A stretch of 62,110 nt of DNA from Macrococcoides goetzii (GCF_002742385.2 NZ_MJBI02000008.1:1-62110); one strand, 5' to 3'. Shown: positions 46,460-57,576, counted from the first letter of the stretch. Numbers and translations are program-made. Notes: generated by a model not told the origin, from the letters alone.

Positions 46460-46816
46460 ATGAAATTTTCACGTATATTATTAGGATTTGGTGTAGGAAT
46501 CGCAGCAGGTGCAGCAACATCAATATTAAATGCTCCGAAGTCCGGTAAAGAATTACAACAAAACTTTAAATCAACAGCATATGATACTAAAGCTCAGGTG
46601 AATCAGTTAAAGATTGAAGCAAATGAAGTAAAAGATGCTGTCTTCAAAACAAAAGATGCTTCACAAGAAGTAATGAAAACGATGACAGAAGAAATTAAAG
46701 ATATGATTGCACATTATAAATCTGATATTCAGCCAAATATTGAGAATTTAAAAGGCAATATCGATAATTTAAATAATCGTAAAACTGAAATTATGGATAC
46801 TTTATCTAAAAAATAA
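46460..46816 (+). CDS. YtxH-domain protein
   Basis: 118 residues. N-terminal hydrophobic, glycine-rich segment (LLGFGVGIAAGAATSIL), the APKSGKELQQN motif of YtxH proteins, then a long helix. Likely membrane-associated; related general-stress proteins in Bacillus have no known activity. It is followed by a strong terminator. Confidence 0.85.
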   Translation: MKFSRILLGFGVGIAAGAATSILNAPKSGKELQQNFKSTAYDTKAQVNQLKIEANEVKDAVFKTKDASQEVMKTMTEEIKDMIAHYKSDIQPNIENLKGNIDNLNNRKTEIMDTLSKK

Positions 46817-46920
46817 AAATATAAATTGAATTGATATTATCTGCTATTTATATTTTTAAAAATTCAGAAAAATACCTTGTTTCACAAATGTATTATGGTA
46901 AAATATTATTATTCTATAGT

Positions 46921-46950
46921 AAAGTATGATGTTATCATCATACTTTTTTT
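46921..46950 (+). terminator. Terminator of hit/ytxH-type unit
   Basis: Perfect 11-bp stem AAAGTATGATG / CATCATACTTT with loop TTAT and then further T residues. Confidence 0.9.
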
Positions 46951-47006
46951 AATTTAACTATAGCAATAATATAATTTTAATATACAAGTGAAAGGATGGC
47001 AGCGTT

Positions 47007-47552
47007 ATGAAGCGTGAAAAAGATGTAATTGAAAAAATGCTTTTTACACATAAAGTATCTCAGTTGAGTAAAGCTTTATGGAAAACCGTGGAAAAAGACT
47101 GGCAAAATTGGATTAAACCATATGATTTAAATATTAATGAACATCATATACTGATTATTATTAGAAATCTTGAGAAAGCAACAATCTCACAAGTAAGCCA
47201 GTATGGTGTGATGCATGTTTCAACTGTGTTTAACTTTGCGAAAAACCTTGAAAAACGCGGCTATTTAACGATGCCTAAAAGTGAATTTGATAAACGTAAC
47301 ACGTATCTTGAATTGACAGAAAAAGGGAAAGAACTACTGTATGAAACATATCATGGTTATAAAGAAACGGATGATCGTATTTACGATGCAGCAAATAAAT
47401 ATAATGACATTATGCATGACCTTCCATCTTTCACTGAATTAAAATATATCGTAGCGCAAATCTACGGTGACGACTTTATAAAGCACCTTGATAAAAGTCA
47501 TAATGACCTATTAAAAGTTTTACTTGACGAGAACGAAACTGATAATGCATAA
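47007..47552 (+). CDS. scoC: MarR-type regulator ScoC/Hpr
   Basis: 181 residues. Strongly resembles Bacillus Hpr (ScoC), sharing VSQLSKALWK, NEHHIL, GVMHVSTVFNF and DKRNTY, a winged helix-turn-helix. In Bacillus it represses exoprotease and other transition-phase genes. Upstream of prsA as in Bacillus. GAAAGGATGG precedes the ATG. Confidence 0.92.
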   Translation: MKREKDVIEKMLFTHKVSQLSKALWKTVEKDWQNWIKPYDLNINEHHILIIIRNLEKATISQVSQYGVMHVSTVFNFAKNLEKRGYLTMPKSEFDKRNTYLELTEKGKELLYETYHGYKETDDRIYDAANKYNDIMHDLPSFTELKYIVAQIYGDDFIKHLDKSHNDLLKVLLDENETDNA

Positions 47553-47585
47553 TTGCTAGGTAAATTGACCGATAGGAGAATTGCC

Positions 47586-48161
47586 ATGTACTTATGTAAT
47601 AAAAACTTTAACTTTCGAGCAACATATGGCTTACAGCGCATATTGCTTATTTCAGCACTTACTTCAATCTTAGTTTTTATTGTAAGTTTTGAATTATTCT
47701 CAAGTGTTTTTGGTAAACATTTCTCTGATCAGTACTTTTTTCTTTTTATAGCAGCATGCTTATTGCTATACCCCTTTCATAAATTTTGTCATATGATACC
47801 TTTTATGAATGATATGAAATCAATGATCTTACAAAAAACAAATAAATCTAAATTTTTTCCGTTATTTAATATAAGAATCAATCATCCGATTCACAAAATA
47901 AAATTTGGGATTTCACTGATGCTGCCGTTTGTCATAATAACTTTCATCACGTTATATTGCGCAGTGGTATTGCTACAATTTGCTCACTACTTTCTATTTA
48001 TATTTTCTATTAACGTCGGGATGTCATTTATTGATTTTATATACTTAAAATATATTATCAATACACCGAAAGGCTCTTACATCGAAGAACGTAAATATGG
48101 TTTTGAAATACTGACAAAACATGAACTTTCAACGAATTATCATGAGTGCAATATTAGATAA
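47586..48161 (+). CDS. DUF3267-like membrane protein
   Basis: About 191 residues with four or so membrane helices. Resembles DUF3267 membrane proteins, which carry a zincin-like HExxH. Here the matching place reads HKFCH (65-69), with Lys for Glu, so protease activity is doubtful. AGGAG precedes ATG 47586; the frame's upstream extension overlaps the regulator's stop region. Probably cotranscribed with scoC. Confidence 0.65.
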   Translation: MYLCNKNFNFRATYGLQRILLISALTSILVFIVSFELFSSVFGKHFSDQYFFLFIAACLLLYPFHKFCHMIPFMNDMKSMILQKTNKSKFFPLFNIRINHPIHKIKFGISLMLPFVIITFITLYCAVVLLQFAHYFLFIFSINVGMSFIDFIYLKYIINTPKGSYIEERKYGFEILTKHELSTNYHECNIR

Positions 48162-48227
48162 ATTGTAATCTAATATTGCTTTGTGATATATTAGAACAGA
48201 AATTTGTAAGTAAAAAGGAGAATATGT

Positions 48228-49154
48228 ATGACGAAACTTAAAAAAGTAATGCTACCTGCAGCATTATCTCTATCTGTTTTAGGATTATCTGCATGTGGCA
48301 ATAATGGTGAAACTTTAATATCTTCTAAAGCTGGCGATGTTACTACATCAAACGTGATTAAAGAGATGGGCAAAACTGAAGTAGCTAACACAGCATTCCA
48401 AATTTTAATTGGCGATATTTTAAAAGATAAATATGGTAAAAAAGTAGACGCGGATAAGATTAAGAAATCTGTAGACGAAGAAATTAAAAAATACGGTGGC
48501 GAGAAGCAGTTCCTGCAAATTCTACAACAGCAACAACCAGGAATGACTGTTGAACAATATAAAGATACACGCGTGAATGATGAATACCGTAAAAAATTAT
48601 TAGAAGATACAGTAAAAGTAACGGATGCAGATGTAAAAGAAAATGCAAAGAAAGCATCTCACATCTTAATTCAAGTGAAATCTGATTCGAATAAAGATGG
48701 TTTAAGTGATAAAGCTGCGAAAGCAAAAGCTGAAAAGATCTTAGCACAAGTTAAGAAAAACAAAGCTGACTTCGCTAAAATCGCTAAAAAAGAATCTGGT
48801 GATACAGGTTCTAAAGCAAACGGCGGCTCATTAGGCTATGTTGTTAAAGGACAAACAGTTGAACCGTTTGAAAAAGCATTATTTAAATTAAAAGAAGGCG
48901 AACTTTCTGGTTTAGTAAAAACTGACTTTGGTTACCACATTATCTTAGCGGATAAACAAGATGATTTCGATAGCCAAAAAAATAGTCTAAAAGAAAAAGT
49001 ACGTCAAACTAAAATTCAAAAAGATCCTAAATTAATGGTTGATGCATACAAAAAGCTGCTTAAAGACTACGATGTCGATTACAAAGATAAAGACATTAAG
49101 AAAATCGTTGATGAGCAAATTTTAACAGCACAAGCACCAGAAGTAAGTCAGTAA
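48228..49154 (+). CDS. prsA: Foldase lipoprotein PrsA
   Basis: 308 residues. Lipobox LSAC with Cys at 23. An N-terminal chaperone region, a parvulin PPIase core (about 143-235) beginning ASHILIQVK and ending TDFGYHIILAD, and a C-terminal helical region. Folds secreted proteins outside the membrane. AAAAGGAG precedes the ATG. Confidence 0.96.
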   Translation: MTKLKKVMLPAALSLSVLGLSACGNNGETLISSKAGDVTTSNVIKEMGKTEVANTAFQILIGDILKDKYGKKVDADKIKKSVDEEIKKYGGEKQFLQILQQQQPGMTVEQYKDTRVNDEYRKKLLEDTVKVTDADVKENAKKASHILIQVKSDSNKDGLSDKAAKAKAEKILAQVKKNKADFAKIAKKESGDTGSKANGGSLGYVVKGQTVEPFEKALFKLKEGELSGLVKTDFGYHIILADKQDDFDSQKNSLKEKVRQTKIQKDPKLMVDAYKKLLKDYDVDYKDKDIKKIVDEQILTAQAPEVSQ

Positions 49155-49161
49155 TTTGAAG

Positions 49162-49193
49162 AACATCTCTATCTTGGATAGGGATGTTTTTTT
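49162..49193 (+). terminator. prsA terminator
   Basis: AACATCTCTATC / GATAGGGATGTT with loop TTG and seven T. Confidence 0.9.
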
Positions 49194-49200
49194 GATACTA

Positions 49201-49246
49201 AAAATCCCATGATATCAATAATTCCTTATTGATATCATGGGATTTT
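49201..49246 (-). terminator. yhaM terminator
   Basis: Perfect 21-bp palindrome AAAATCCCATGATATCAATAA with its complement, loop TTCC. Placed 16 bases past yhaM, next to but separate from the prsA terminator. Confidence 0.85.
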
Positions 49247-49262
49247 ATTTTTCTAGAGCATA

Positions 49263-50204
49263 TTAGTCCAGATTGATCGGTTTATAAAATTGTCTGTTCT
49301 CAAGTGCGAAAATGCGTTCTGAGAAATTACCCTTCTCTACTTTTTTCATATGCTTATCAAACATCTGCATACGTGCATCAATATTATCAATAAAGTTTAA
49401 TATCTCCGCTTCTTTAACCATCGGCAATTTCGGTGAACCATATTCATATTTACCATGATGACTTAAGATTAAATGACGAAGCAACATAATTTCTTCTCCA
49501 TCAATATTATGTTCACGCGCAACACTCGCAACTTCATCACTCATAATTGAAATGTGGCCTAATAGATTTCCCTCAACCGTATAACTTGTTGCGACTGGAC
49601 CGGACAATTCTTTAACCTTACCCAGATCGTGCAGAATAATACCTGAATATAATAAACTCTTATTAAGTGATGGATAAATATCACATAATGCTTTCGCCTG
49701 CTTTAACATCGTCAGCACGTGATATAACAATCCTGAAACGAAGTTATGATGGTTGCTACTCGCAGCCGGGAATGTCATAAATTCATTTTGGTATTTCTTT
49801 AATAATAAACGCGTTACACGTTGTAACTTCGCATTCTCAATTTCTAGCAGATAGTCCATCAGCTCATTCATCATATCATCTTCACCAAGTGGTGCTGATT
49901 CTAAAAAGTGCTCAAGCTTCACACCATCTTCAGGTGTCGCTACTTTAAACTGATTGACCTTCATCTGTATTCTGCCACGATAATCAATGACATCACCTTT
50001 AATTCTTACTAAAGTTTCAGGTGTGAGTACTTTTATATCGTCTTCAGTAACAGTCCATACTTTCGCTTCCAGATCTCCACTTTTATCTTTAAGGTATAAC
50101 GTTAAATAAGGCTTCCCTTGCCCTGTTACGCCTTGAATTGCTTTGTGAATTAAAAAGTAGTTATCTACAGAAGCACCCGGTTTTAATGTTTCAATGGTTC
50201 TCAT
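49263..50204 (-). CDS. yhaM: 3'-5' exoribonuclease YhaM
   Basis: 313 residues. N-terminal OB fold (about 15-90) and an HD domain with [10 protein letters not shown] (about 189-198) and [10 protein letters not shown]. Degrades RNA and single-stranded DNA from the 3' end. Its ATG overlaps the yhaN stop (ATGA). Confidence 0.95.
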   Translation of the reverse strand: MRTIETLKPGASVDNYFLIHKAIQGVTGQGKPYLTLYLKDKSGDLEAKVWTVTEDDIKVLTPETLVRIKGDVIDYRGRIQMKVNQFKVATPEDGVKLEHFLESAPLGEDDMMNELMDYLLEIENAKLQRVTRLLLKKYQNEFMTFPAASSNHHNFVSGLLYHVLTMLKQAKALCDIYPSLNKSLLYSGIILHDLGKVKELSGPVATSYTVEGNLLGHISIMSDEVASVAREHNIDGEEIMLLRHLILSHHGKYEYGSPKLPMVKEAEILNFIDNIDARMQMFDKHMKKVEKGNFSERIFALENRQFYKPINLD

Positions 50205-53125
50205 TTTTTAACCTCCTTATTTATTCTCTCCAGTGTAATGGTATTTTTATTTGTAACCACAGTTGATCTATTACAAGTGTAATAAATAATTTGGTTAGAT
50301 TTTAACTTCATCATATATTCTAATATACGCTCACGTCTCGTTCTATCAAAATGCACAAAAGCATCATCAATAATAATCGGGAACGGATAATATTTATTAA
50401 GCGACTGGATCAAGCTTAGTCGCAATGCAATATAGAGTATTTCTTTCGTTGATTGCGATAATTCTGTTGGATGGTAAACTTGACCATCGCTCGCTTTGAC
50501 AACAAGATGTTGATCTTTATACAGCACTTGTATATATCTATCCTCAGTCAAATACTTAAATATCTCAGTTGCATCACTGATAACATATGGCAGTCTTTTT
50601 TCTTTAACAGCTTCAATATGTGCGTCAATCAATGTTTCAATGTAATTGACCGCCGTAAAATCATATATCAATGTATTTAATTGATTTTTCTTAATCTGTA
50701 ATTCATATTTTAGACGGGATAAACTATCATCACTCTCAATTGTTTCCATCTGCTCGTGTATTACTGTTAATCTTTCATTCACTTGCGCTAAGTCTCGCTT
50801 TAACTGTTCAATATGTGCTTCAATAGCATTTTGTTGTGCTACTAAGTCAATTGTCGTAACATAACTTAATGCCGTATTATCATCATATGAGAAGCCTTGA
50901 TCGGTAAGTGAGCGACTTAATTTATCAAACTGAGCTAAATCACGATGATAATCGTTAAATATTTTTTCCTGTGCATAATATTCTGGTTCATTGCTTACTT
51001 TAGCTTCATCAAAAAGCGTTTTGAGTTCCTTATTGAACTGTAATAATTGTTCCTGCATGATTGCTATCTCTTTATTTAACAGTGCTATTTGATCATTATT
51101 TTTGTTAAACTGAAACTTATTCTTCTCATCTTTCGTCTGCATCGTCTTTAAATCATGAAATAAGCTGTCGATATTCAAATCAACCGGTACTGTTTGTCTG
51201 AAGCGATTAAATGTTTCGTTAAATTGTAATATATGTTGCTCGGTAACTTTATGTTTACTATTCAACGTTTCTAATTCTATTGCCAATGCATTGATCTTAT
51301 TAATTTGCTTGATGGCGAGTGTAAGTCGAGTTACCAGATAATCTTCCGGTAAATTCAGTTTTACTCTTATATTTTGTAAAGTTGAAGTCGATTGTTCAAT
51401 ACGCTTATTAATATCTTGTAAACTGTGATTTAACTGATGGTATCTATTTTTTTCGCGAGCTATTTCACGCTTACCTTCACTCATACGCTGTCTGATTAAG
51501 CGTTGTTCTTCCAGATCAAAGGATAAATCGAAGTTATCCTGCAAATCTTTTACTTTATGATTAAGATCCGTAACTTCCTGCGCTAAAGATTGATTGAAAT
51601 GTAAATCTGGTTTTTTGTTCATCATTAACATGACGATTGTAATTACAGCTAACACACAAAATACGCTTAGCAAGATATATTGCGGTATGAGAAATGAATA
51701 GATTGCCCCACCGATAAACAATAACATCATCAACAACAGACTACCTTGCTGAAGTTTATATTGTTTTAACTGTCTCGCTTCAAAAGTGGCTGCTTCTTCT
51801 TTCATTGTATCGTAAAGCTTTGTTTTATCTATTAAATCTGTCTTACTCTTTTCAAGTTGTAAAGATTTTTCGAAACGTTCATCATGCACCTTTACATGTT
51901 CCAGATCATGAAGCGCCTGCTCTTTTTTTGCAATCGTATCTTTAACAAAATTAATCTCTCGATCTATCTGTGACTTTTCTAGTGAATCTTTTTCGAGTTG
52001 ATTGATTGTTAAACTTGCTTGTTCATTTACTGATGGACCTGCATCTACGAGATGATACTCCTCCCAGCCAATATCTTTCATCAAAGTTGCCTGTTCGTTT
52101 GTCAGCTGATCGATCATCTTTGAATGGTGAGAAAGATCTGACTGATAGTTCCGATATGACTGTTCTTGTTTCAGCAAGTCATTCGATTGTTCTATTACCG
52201 TATTCTCCAGCAATTGTATCGTGCTGTTTTCTACTGTGAGCTGGTTGAGTCTTTCCTGACGTAGTTGTAAATCTCGATTAACTTGATGTTGCTGTTTTTT
52301 GAGTGCTTCAAATCGATCAATCCCCTGCTCAGGGAAAGTTGGTGGTGTGATATTCAACTTGTGTTCGAGTGCTTTCCATTCCTTCGCTTGATCGTGAAAC
52401 GCGATTTCACGTTGTTTACGTTGTAATACTTGATTAAGTTCTTTAAGGTGTGTCTTATATTCAGCAGACTCACGTGTTAATTTATCTTGTTCAGATAGTA
52501 ATGTATCATACGTTTCAAACAGAAGATCTTTTTGACGAATTTGAGACTCCAGAACTTGTAATGCTTCAGTTGCTTTATTTATTTCACCCGAAACGTCATC
52601 ATTTAATAATCGTGATTTTTCTTGTTTGATATGTTCTGTCATTTGCGTAAACTCCGTACTGCCAAATGCTCCGGCTTGCAAAAGGTACGCCTGTAATTTA
52701 TCTTCAGTCAGTTTTCGATGCACTTCCTGTAATCCTAATACATCGAACGAAAAAATATTTTTATACGTTTCTTTTGAAATATGGTTTAATAACTGATTTA
52801 ACCAATGCACATCTTTTTGTTTGCCATCAAGCAATATTATCGCTTCTTCTTTTTGATGTACATAATTGCGTTCGATCGTTACTATCTCCCCTGATTGTAA
52901 TTCAAGCGTCATCTTACCTCCGTACTGTGGTGAAAATCTCGGCTCAAGTCTCGGTTCATATTCTCCGTCTTTAGGAAAACCAAATAATAAAGCATGGATG
53001 AACGCCTGCATCGTTGATTTTCCAGTTTCATTCTCACCATAAATCTGAACAAAGTCTGAATGAATATCAAATTTTCGATGTTCTAATCTACCGTATCCAT
53101 ATATTTCAAGTGACCTTATCTTCAT
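50201..53125 (-). CDS. yhaN: SbcC-like ATPase YhaN
   Basis: 974 residues. Walker [10 protein letters not shown] (about 30-38), two very long coiled-coil arms with a pair of membrane-like helices between them (about 462-505, [18 protein letters not shown]...), and a C-terminal ABC signature region [15 protein letters not shown] and Walker [14 protein letters not shown]. Rad50/SbcC-like; the central hydrophobic pair suggests membrane attachment. Overlaps yhaO and yhaM by 4 bases each. Confidence 0.9.
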   Translation of the reverse strand: MKIRSLEIYGYGRLEHRKFDIHSDFVQIYGENETGKSTMQAFIHALLFGFPKDGEYEPRLEPRFSPQYGGKMTLELQSGEIVTIERNYVHQKEEAIILLDGKQKDVHWLNQLLNHISKETYKNIFSFDVLGLQEVHRKLTEDKLQAYLLQAGAFGSTEFTQMTEHIKQEKSRLLNDDVSGEINKATEALQVLESQIRQKDLLFETYDTLLSEQDKLTRESAEYKTHLKELNQVLQRKQREIAFHDQAKEWKALEHKLNITPPTFPEQGIDRFEALKKQQHQVNRDLQLRQERLNQLTVENSTIQLLENTVIEQSNDLLKQEQSYRNYQSDLSHHSKMIDQLTNEQATLMKDIGWEEYHLVDAGPSVNEQASLTINQLEKDSLEKSQIDREINFVKDTIAKKEQALHDLEHVKVHDERFEKSLQLEKSKTDLIDKTKLYDTMKEEAATFEARQLKQYKLQQGSLLLMMLLFIGGAIYSFLIPQYILLSVFCVLAVITIVMLMMNKKPDLHFNQSLAQEVTDLNHKVKDLQDNFDLSFDLEEQRLIRQRMSEGKREIAREKNRYHQLNHSLQDINKRIEQSTSTLQNIRVKLNLPEDYLVTRLTLAIKQINKINALAIELETLNSKHKVTEQHILQFNETFNRFRQTVPVDLNIDSLFHDLKTMQTKDEKNKFQFNKNNDQIALLNKEIAIMQEQLLQFNKELKTLFDEAKVSNEPEYYAQEKIFNDYHRDLAQFDKLSRSLTDQGFSYDDNTALSYVTTIDLVAQQNAIEAHIEQLKRDLAQVNERLTVIHEQMETIESDDSLSRLKYELQIKKNQLNTLIYDFTAVNYIETLIDAHIEAVKEKRLPYVISDATEIFKYLTEDRYIQVLYKDQHLVVKASDGQVYHPTELSQSTKEILYIALRLSLIQSLNKYYPFPIIIDDAFVHFDRTRRERILEYMMKLKSNQIIYYTCNRSTVVTNKNTITLERINKEVKK

Positions 53126-54300
53126 GATTCATCCCTCATCATTAACTTTAATCTTGACTCTCCGTGATTAAGTAACATTTGATGCACATCAAAACTTATA
53201 TCATCTGCGTAACGTTCAACACTTGATCGCTGTATCGGTACACGTGCCTGGTTGAATAGCATTTCATTCTCTAAATGTTCTGTATTAAATTCACTGGCTA
53301 GCGTATGTACTTCAAATGTCTGCTCAAGCTCGATATCATCAATCCAGACAAATTGTGATTCATTTGATTCATACATTTGTACCTGCTTGAGAATGCTCTG
53401 TATTAAATGGCTATCAATTAATGTTTCAAAGGGATTGACAAGCTTTAACTGATACATACTTTTCCCTGAACTTCTTATACTGTTCTTAAAATCAGTAATA
53501 TCCTGATAAATGGCATGTTTGCCGATTTCATTTAATGTTAACGTTACACGTTCAAAACGGATATGTTCTGTCGGTATAAATTTAACGTCAAGTGTTGTAT
53601 GATCACCTTCAACAAAAAGATATCCTTTTCGACCGGTATCAGAGAAGTGTGTGCCTTGCATCTTGCCAGGATAATGGATTTCAGGCAGATCATTAAGTCG
53701 TTTCTTATATGGTAAATGTCCTAATGCCCAGTAATGATATAATTTTTCGTTTAAATCTTCTATTCTAAACTCTGTGGCATTGAAGCCTTTAATCTTATGA
53801 TGTATGCCATGCAGCATTCCGATATGAATGGATTGATCCACTTCATTCACTGGATAACTGTCTAATTTATTTTCATATGTTGTTTGTTCTTTATAACTAA
53901 AGCCATGAATAAATACTCTTTGTCCATTATGCGTAATCAGTTCGTATGACTGTACATCTTCAGAGAATATAACTACATTATTCGGATACTTTGTATATGT
54001 CTTTTGGGATAAACTATCTTCAGTACCAGCAATGTAATACACGAAAATATGTGCTTTATTTAATCGTTCAAATTGCTGTTCAATAAATTTATCCGCTCTA
54101 ATATTTCTATTTTTACTCGAATATAAATTCCCACTAATGAGTATAAAATCAACTTTCATCTCTATCGCATCATCAACTAAATTTTTGAAACTTTCAAAGG
54201 TTGCTCGGTATACATCCTGCATAATATGTTCCGGCAAGTTACTTTTCAATTCAAATGGCTCGTCTAGTAATAAGTCTGAACAGTGGATAAATTTTACCAT
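53122..54300 (-). CDS. yhaO: SbcD-like YhaO with degenerate phosphoesterase motifs
   Basis: 392 residues aligned by position and context with YhaO/SbcD/Mre11. The metal-site motifs are altered: D-x-H reads DLL (9-11), GD-x-x-D reads GNLY (57-60), GNHD reads AGTED (91-95), and GHxH reads GHLP. HGI/HGF motifs remain. It therefore may lack nuclease activity and act as a structural partner of YhaN. GAGGT precedes the ATG. First gene of yhaO-yhaN-yhaM. Confidence 0.85.
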   Translation of the reverse strand: MVKFIHCSDLLLDEPFELKSNLPEHIMQDVYRATFESFKNLVDDAIEMKVDFILISGNLYSSKNRNIRADKFIEQQFERLNKAHIFVYYIAGTEDSLSQKTYTKYPNNVVIFSEDVQSYELITHNGQRVFIHGFSYKEQTTYENKLDSYPVNEVDQSIHIGMLHGIHHKIKGFNATEFRIEDLNEKLYHYWALGHLPYKKRLNDLPEIHYPGKMQGTHFSDTGRKGYLFVEGDHTTLDVKFIPTEHIRFERVTLTLNEIGKHAIYQDITDFKNSIRSSGKSMYQLKLVNPFETLIDSHLIQSILKQVQMYESNESQFVWIDDIELEQTFEVHTLASEFNTEHLENEMLFNQARVPIQRSSVERYADDISFDVHQMLLNHGESRLKLMMRDES

Positions 54301-54371
54301 AAACAGTACCTCACTTTTCTTGTTACATCATATTTTACATTAAATTATATAAAATTGTTAGACAAGTCGAA

Positions 54372-54400
54372 AAAAAGCACCTAAAGTGATTTCACATTAG
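54372..54400 (-). terminator. hemZ terminator
   Basis: AGCACCTAAAGTG with CACATTAGATGCT (one wobble, one mismatch), T-run on the minus strand. Confidence 0.75.
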
Positions 54401-55860
54401 ATGCTTGTGTAACATTGCGTTAATTTTTCAATCTTTTTGTCAGTATAACTTTCATAACTATTGTTATATGATTTTGGGTCTTTTGGATTTAAAAAGTTTT
54501 CAATCTTACCGGTAACAGGATCGATGAGCTTGCTTGATGCACCACAACCGAGTCCAATAATACTTTGTACTTCTTCCATGATCAAAATATTATATAAAGA
54601 AGCTTCACCTTGTTTAGAATAACCTATGTTCTCAAGATTTCCAAGTATGTTTTTCTGACGATATAAATAATACGGAATATAATCATTTTCTATAGCAAAT
54701 TGCCTTGTCATGTTCATCATATGAATGATTTCATCTCTTGGCGCTACCGGATACTTTGCTTTATTACGTGTCATCTCACTCGCTGTTTTAAAGCTTAACG
54801 TATGTACCGTTAATGACTCTGGATTTAATCTTTTCGTCTCGTGCAATGAGTTTTCCACTTCAACGCGTGTTTCATTTGGTAATCCGATAATTAAGTCCAT
54901 ATTAATATTGTTCATATGATGTGCGCGTGATAGATGAAACTTATCAATCGTTTCCTGTACACTATGATGTCGCCCAATTGCTTTTAAAGTAGCGTCTGTA
55001 AAGCTTTGTGGGTTAATACTAATGCGGTCGATATCATAATGATTAAGTACATTCAGTGTTTCTATATCAATCGTATCAGGACGTCCTGTTTCCACTGTAA
55101 CTTCACGTACATGCGTCATGTCAAACGATGCGTATACTGTCTCAAGTAGTAACGATAGATCTTTCCGTTCAATCGACGTCGGCGTACCACCACCAAAGTA
55201 TATAGAAGTCACTTTAATATCATTATCTTTTAACCATGCTGCAGTATGCTTTATTTCGTGTATCAATCCTACTAAAAATTCTGGCACCTGATCTTTAAAT
55301 ACACGTATTGCATATGCTGGGAATGTACAGTATGCACATTTAGTTGGACAGAAAGGAATTCCAATATAAATACTTACTTCACGTTCAAGCTGATAAAGAT
55401 CAGGCATAGCAGTTAATTGTGTGTGTACGATATCTCTCATCAAGTCAATTTTCTCAGGAGAAATTAAATAATCACGCACTAATATTTTCGTAATTTCTTC
55501 ATGCGTTAGTCCTTGTCTATAATATTTATGATATAGTTTTGTCGGTCTTATGCCAGTCAGTGTTCCCCAGCTTTGAACAATGCCTGTATGGTCAGTTAAT
55601 ATCGTAATCAAAGTCTCACCAAGTGCCTGTTTCATATCGCGCTTTGTAACACCGTTTCTTTTTGCAGATTGCGTATATGTTGTATCTTCGATTGTCATTG
55701 TTGTCGTAACGACCGTCTCATCTTTTTGCTCAATAAGAAGATTGATCTGATTATCTCCAACACCTTCAAATAAGTAGCTTTCTTCATAATACAGATTGAT
55801 GATATTTTTAATATAGAGTTGAATTGATTCAAATTGTTCATGCTTTAAATAAAACTTCAT
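54397..55860 (-). CDS. hemZ: Radical-SAM protein HemZ (coproporphyrinogen dehydrogenase family)
   Basis: 487 residues. [4Fe-4S] motif CPTKCAYC (near 175-182), YFGGGTPTS, and VETGRPD of the HemN/HemZ family. HemZ relatives are often not true CPG dehydrogenases and may handle haem instead. ATG 55860 has GAGGG upstream; an upstream frame extension crosses a terminator and is rejected. Confidence 0.88.
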   Translation of the reverse strand: MKFYLKHEQFESIQLYIKNIINLYYEESYLFEGVGDNQINLLIEQKDETVVTTTMTIEDTTYTQSAKRNGVTKRDMKQALGETLITILTDHTGIVQSWGTLTGIRPTKLYHKYYRQGLTHEEITKILVRDYLISPEKIDLMRDIVHTQLTAMPDLYQLEREVSIYIGIPFCPTKCAYCTFPAYAIRVFKDQVPEFLVGLIHEIKHTAAWLKDNDIKVTSIYFGGGTPTSIERKDLSLLLETVYASFDMTHVREVTVETGRPDTIDIETLNVLNHYDIDRISINPQSFTDATLKAIGRHHSVQETIDKFHLSRAHHMNNINMDLIIGLPNETRVEVENSLHETKRLNPESLTVHTLSFKTASEMTRNKAKYPVAPRDEIIHMMNMTRQFAIENDYIPYYLYRQKNILGNLENIGYSKQGEASLYNILIMEEVQSIIGLGCGASSKLIDPVTGKIENFLNPKDPKSYNNSYESYTDKKIEKLTQCYTSI

Positions 55861-55876
55861 TGTATCCCTCACAAAA

Positions 55877-55911
55877 AAATAAACAAAAAGCATATCACTT
55901 TTTGTTTATTT
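55877..55911 (-). terminator. yheBA terminator
   Basis: Perfect 14-bp stem AAATAAACAAAAAG / CTTTTTGTTTATTT with a T-run on the minus strand. Lies between yheA and hemZ. Confidence 0.88.
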
Positions 55912-55956
55912 GATAATTTATTTAATTATTGTACTTGAAAGCTTAAATTTTAGCAA

Positions 55957-56325
55957 TTAAGCTTCAGGCGTATCTTCAGTTTGTACGCCATATAATTCTT
56001 CTAAAGGTTTCATGATAACACGATTAATTTCCTGAATCATGAAGCTCATTTTTTGTTCTGCTTCCATTAATTTAGAAATGTTTTCGTCTTTTTCGATTAA
56101 TTCAGCAGTTGACTGTGCTGCATTTAAATCGTCTTCAGTAATTTCCTGACCAGACATTTGTTTTTCCTGTAAATTTAACTGAATCTTTCTGAAATCATCA
56201 AAGATTTTCTTTGATTCAGGGTTATTGTTTACTGCAGAATAGTGTTCTTTAATCGCATTGTATTCGTCACTTTGACGTAATGCACTTTCTAAACGGTTTG
56301 CTTCATCATAAATATTAACTGACAT
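55957..56325 (-). CDS. yheA: YheA (YlbF/YmcA family)
   Basis: About 122 residues, all helical. Pattern [19 protein letters not shown] and [12 protein letters not shown] of YlbF/YmcA/YheA proteins. Relatives YlbF/YmcA work with RNase Y; YheA's own role is unknown. AAAGGAG fits the inner ATG at 56325. Downstream of yheB, as in Bacillus. Confidence 0.9.
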   Translation of the reverse strand: MSVNIYDEANRLESALRQSDEYNAIKEHYSAVNNNPESKKIFDDFRKIQLNLQEKQMSGQEITEDDLNAAQSTAELIEKDENISKLMEAEQKMSFMIQEINRVIMKPLEELYGVQTEDTPEA

Positions 56326-56392
56326 AATCATTCTCCTTTGAATTTACACATAATTTAATTGTTCGTAATAAATATACCATAAACGGCGGTCA

Positions 56393-57523
56393 TTATACAA
56401 AGAGAGCGATTACACCTTGTACTAAACCGATAATGCCTCCGAGTAAGAAGCCTAAAAATGTAATCATCTTTAATTCCTTGTTTGATATTTCAATAACGAG
56501 TCGCTCTAAAAAAGATAATTCGAAGTTATCAATCTGTTGTTTGACGATTTCAGCGATATGTACTTTCTCTAAAATTTCTGCAATATTATCTGATGTTTTA
56601 GAGATTGCATAATGTACAAATCTATCGCTACCTTCACCTTCCATATATTCAAAAGCCTTTGGTGCAAGTATGACGAGTGGTGTAGAGGTATAGCGTTTTA
56701 AGTCGACTTGAGCAATGATTTGCGCGATTAAATTTTCTTTAATCGTGTCTATTTCCTGATGACTGATAAAGTCAGACGGTTGTTTTGCTAACAACTGGTG
56801 ATACTCACGATTCACTTCAGTAGCGATGATATTATTTAACTTTTCTTCTCTGCTTAATGCATTAAATTCTTTGATGACGCGATCTGCAATCATCTCTTTC
56901 GTCATAAACATTTGAATCATGCTAACAACGCGACCTTTTTCCATAAAGAAACGATCGATCATTTGCATCATATCATCATAACCTTTTGCAGAATTTACAT
57001 AGTCACGTAATTTTTGCATGATCATTGGTGGCAGACTTTCAACTTGTGTATCTATCTTTCCACGTAAATCAACTGGTAATAAATTTGCTATCGGTTCATC
57101 TTTGTGCGTTAAAACTGCATGATCGATGACTTGAGAAAGTTGATAACGTAATTTCTCATTGCCAAGCGCACTTACATCTATATTAAAACGTTTAGCAAAG
57201 TCGTCGACTGAATATCGTCCTGTCTTTAACGTCTGAATTTGACGTACGATAAAGTTTTTAATAACCCCTTCTGTTTGCGGGGTCATCAACTTTTCTTTAA
57301 AGATTTCTGGTGTGAGTAAATGTTCTGTTACCATCTCTCCCATCTTAACTGACAGTTCGTTACGGCGTTTCGGAATGAGTCCAGGTGTAAACGGTAATTG
57401 TTTACCAAATAAAAATTTAGGTTCAAATGGTCTAAATAACATCTTTATTGCGATATAATTTGTAAATCCACCGATAAGTGCACCGATGAGTCCCATAAAT
57501 AATACGATTAATACTGCGTTCAA
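56393..57523 (-). CDS. yheB: YheB, DUF445 membrane protein
   Basis: 376 residues, DUF445 family. One N-terminal and one C-terminal membrane helix enclose a long helical part; FTNYIAIKMLFRPFEP and PFTPGLIPKRR are family signatures. TTG start (57523) behind GAGGTGG. Operon with yheA. Function unknown. Confidence 0.9.
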   Translation of the reverse strand: MNAVLIVLFMGLIGALIGGFTNYIAIKMLFRPFEPKFLFGKQLPFTPGLIPKRRNELSVKMGEMVTEHLLTPEIFKEKLMTPQTEGVIKNFIVRQIQTLKTGRYSVDDFAKRFNIDVSALGNEKLRYQLSQVIDHAVLTHKDEPIANLLPVDLRGKIDTQVESLPPMIMQKLRDYVNSAKGYDDMMQMIDRFFMEKGRVVSMIQMFMTKEMIADRVIKEFNALSREEKLNNIIATEVNREYHQLLAKQPSDFISHQEIDTIKENLIAQIIAQVDLKRYTSTPLVILAPKAFEYMEGEGSDRFVHYAISKTSDNIAEILEKVHIAEIVKQQIDNFELSFLERLVIEISNKELKMITFLGFLLGGIIGLVQGVIALFV

Positions 57524-57576
57524 TATGCCACCTCTTTATTTTTAATACTTATTAGTTTAATACCTCTATATAAAAA

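Noticed and set aside
55861-55893. Longer N-terminus of hemZ
   Set aside because: The extension crosses a perfect terminator hairpin and lacks a ribosome site; ATG 55860 has one.
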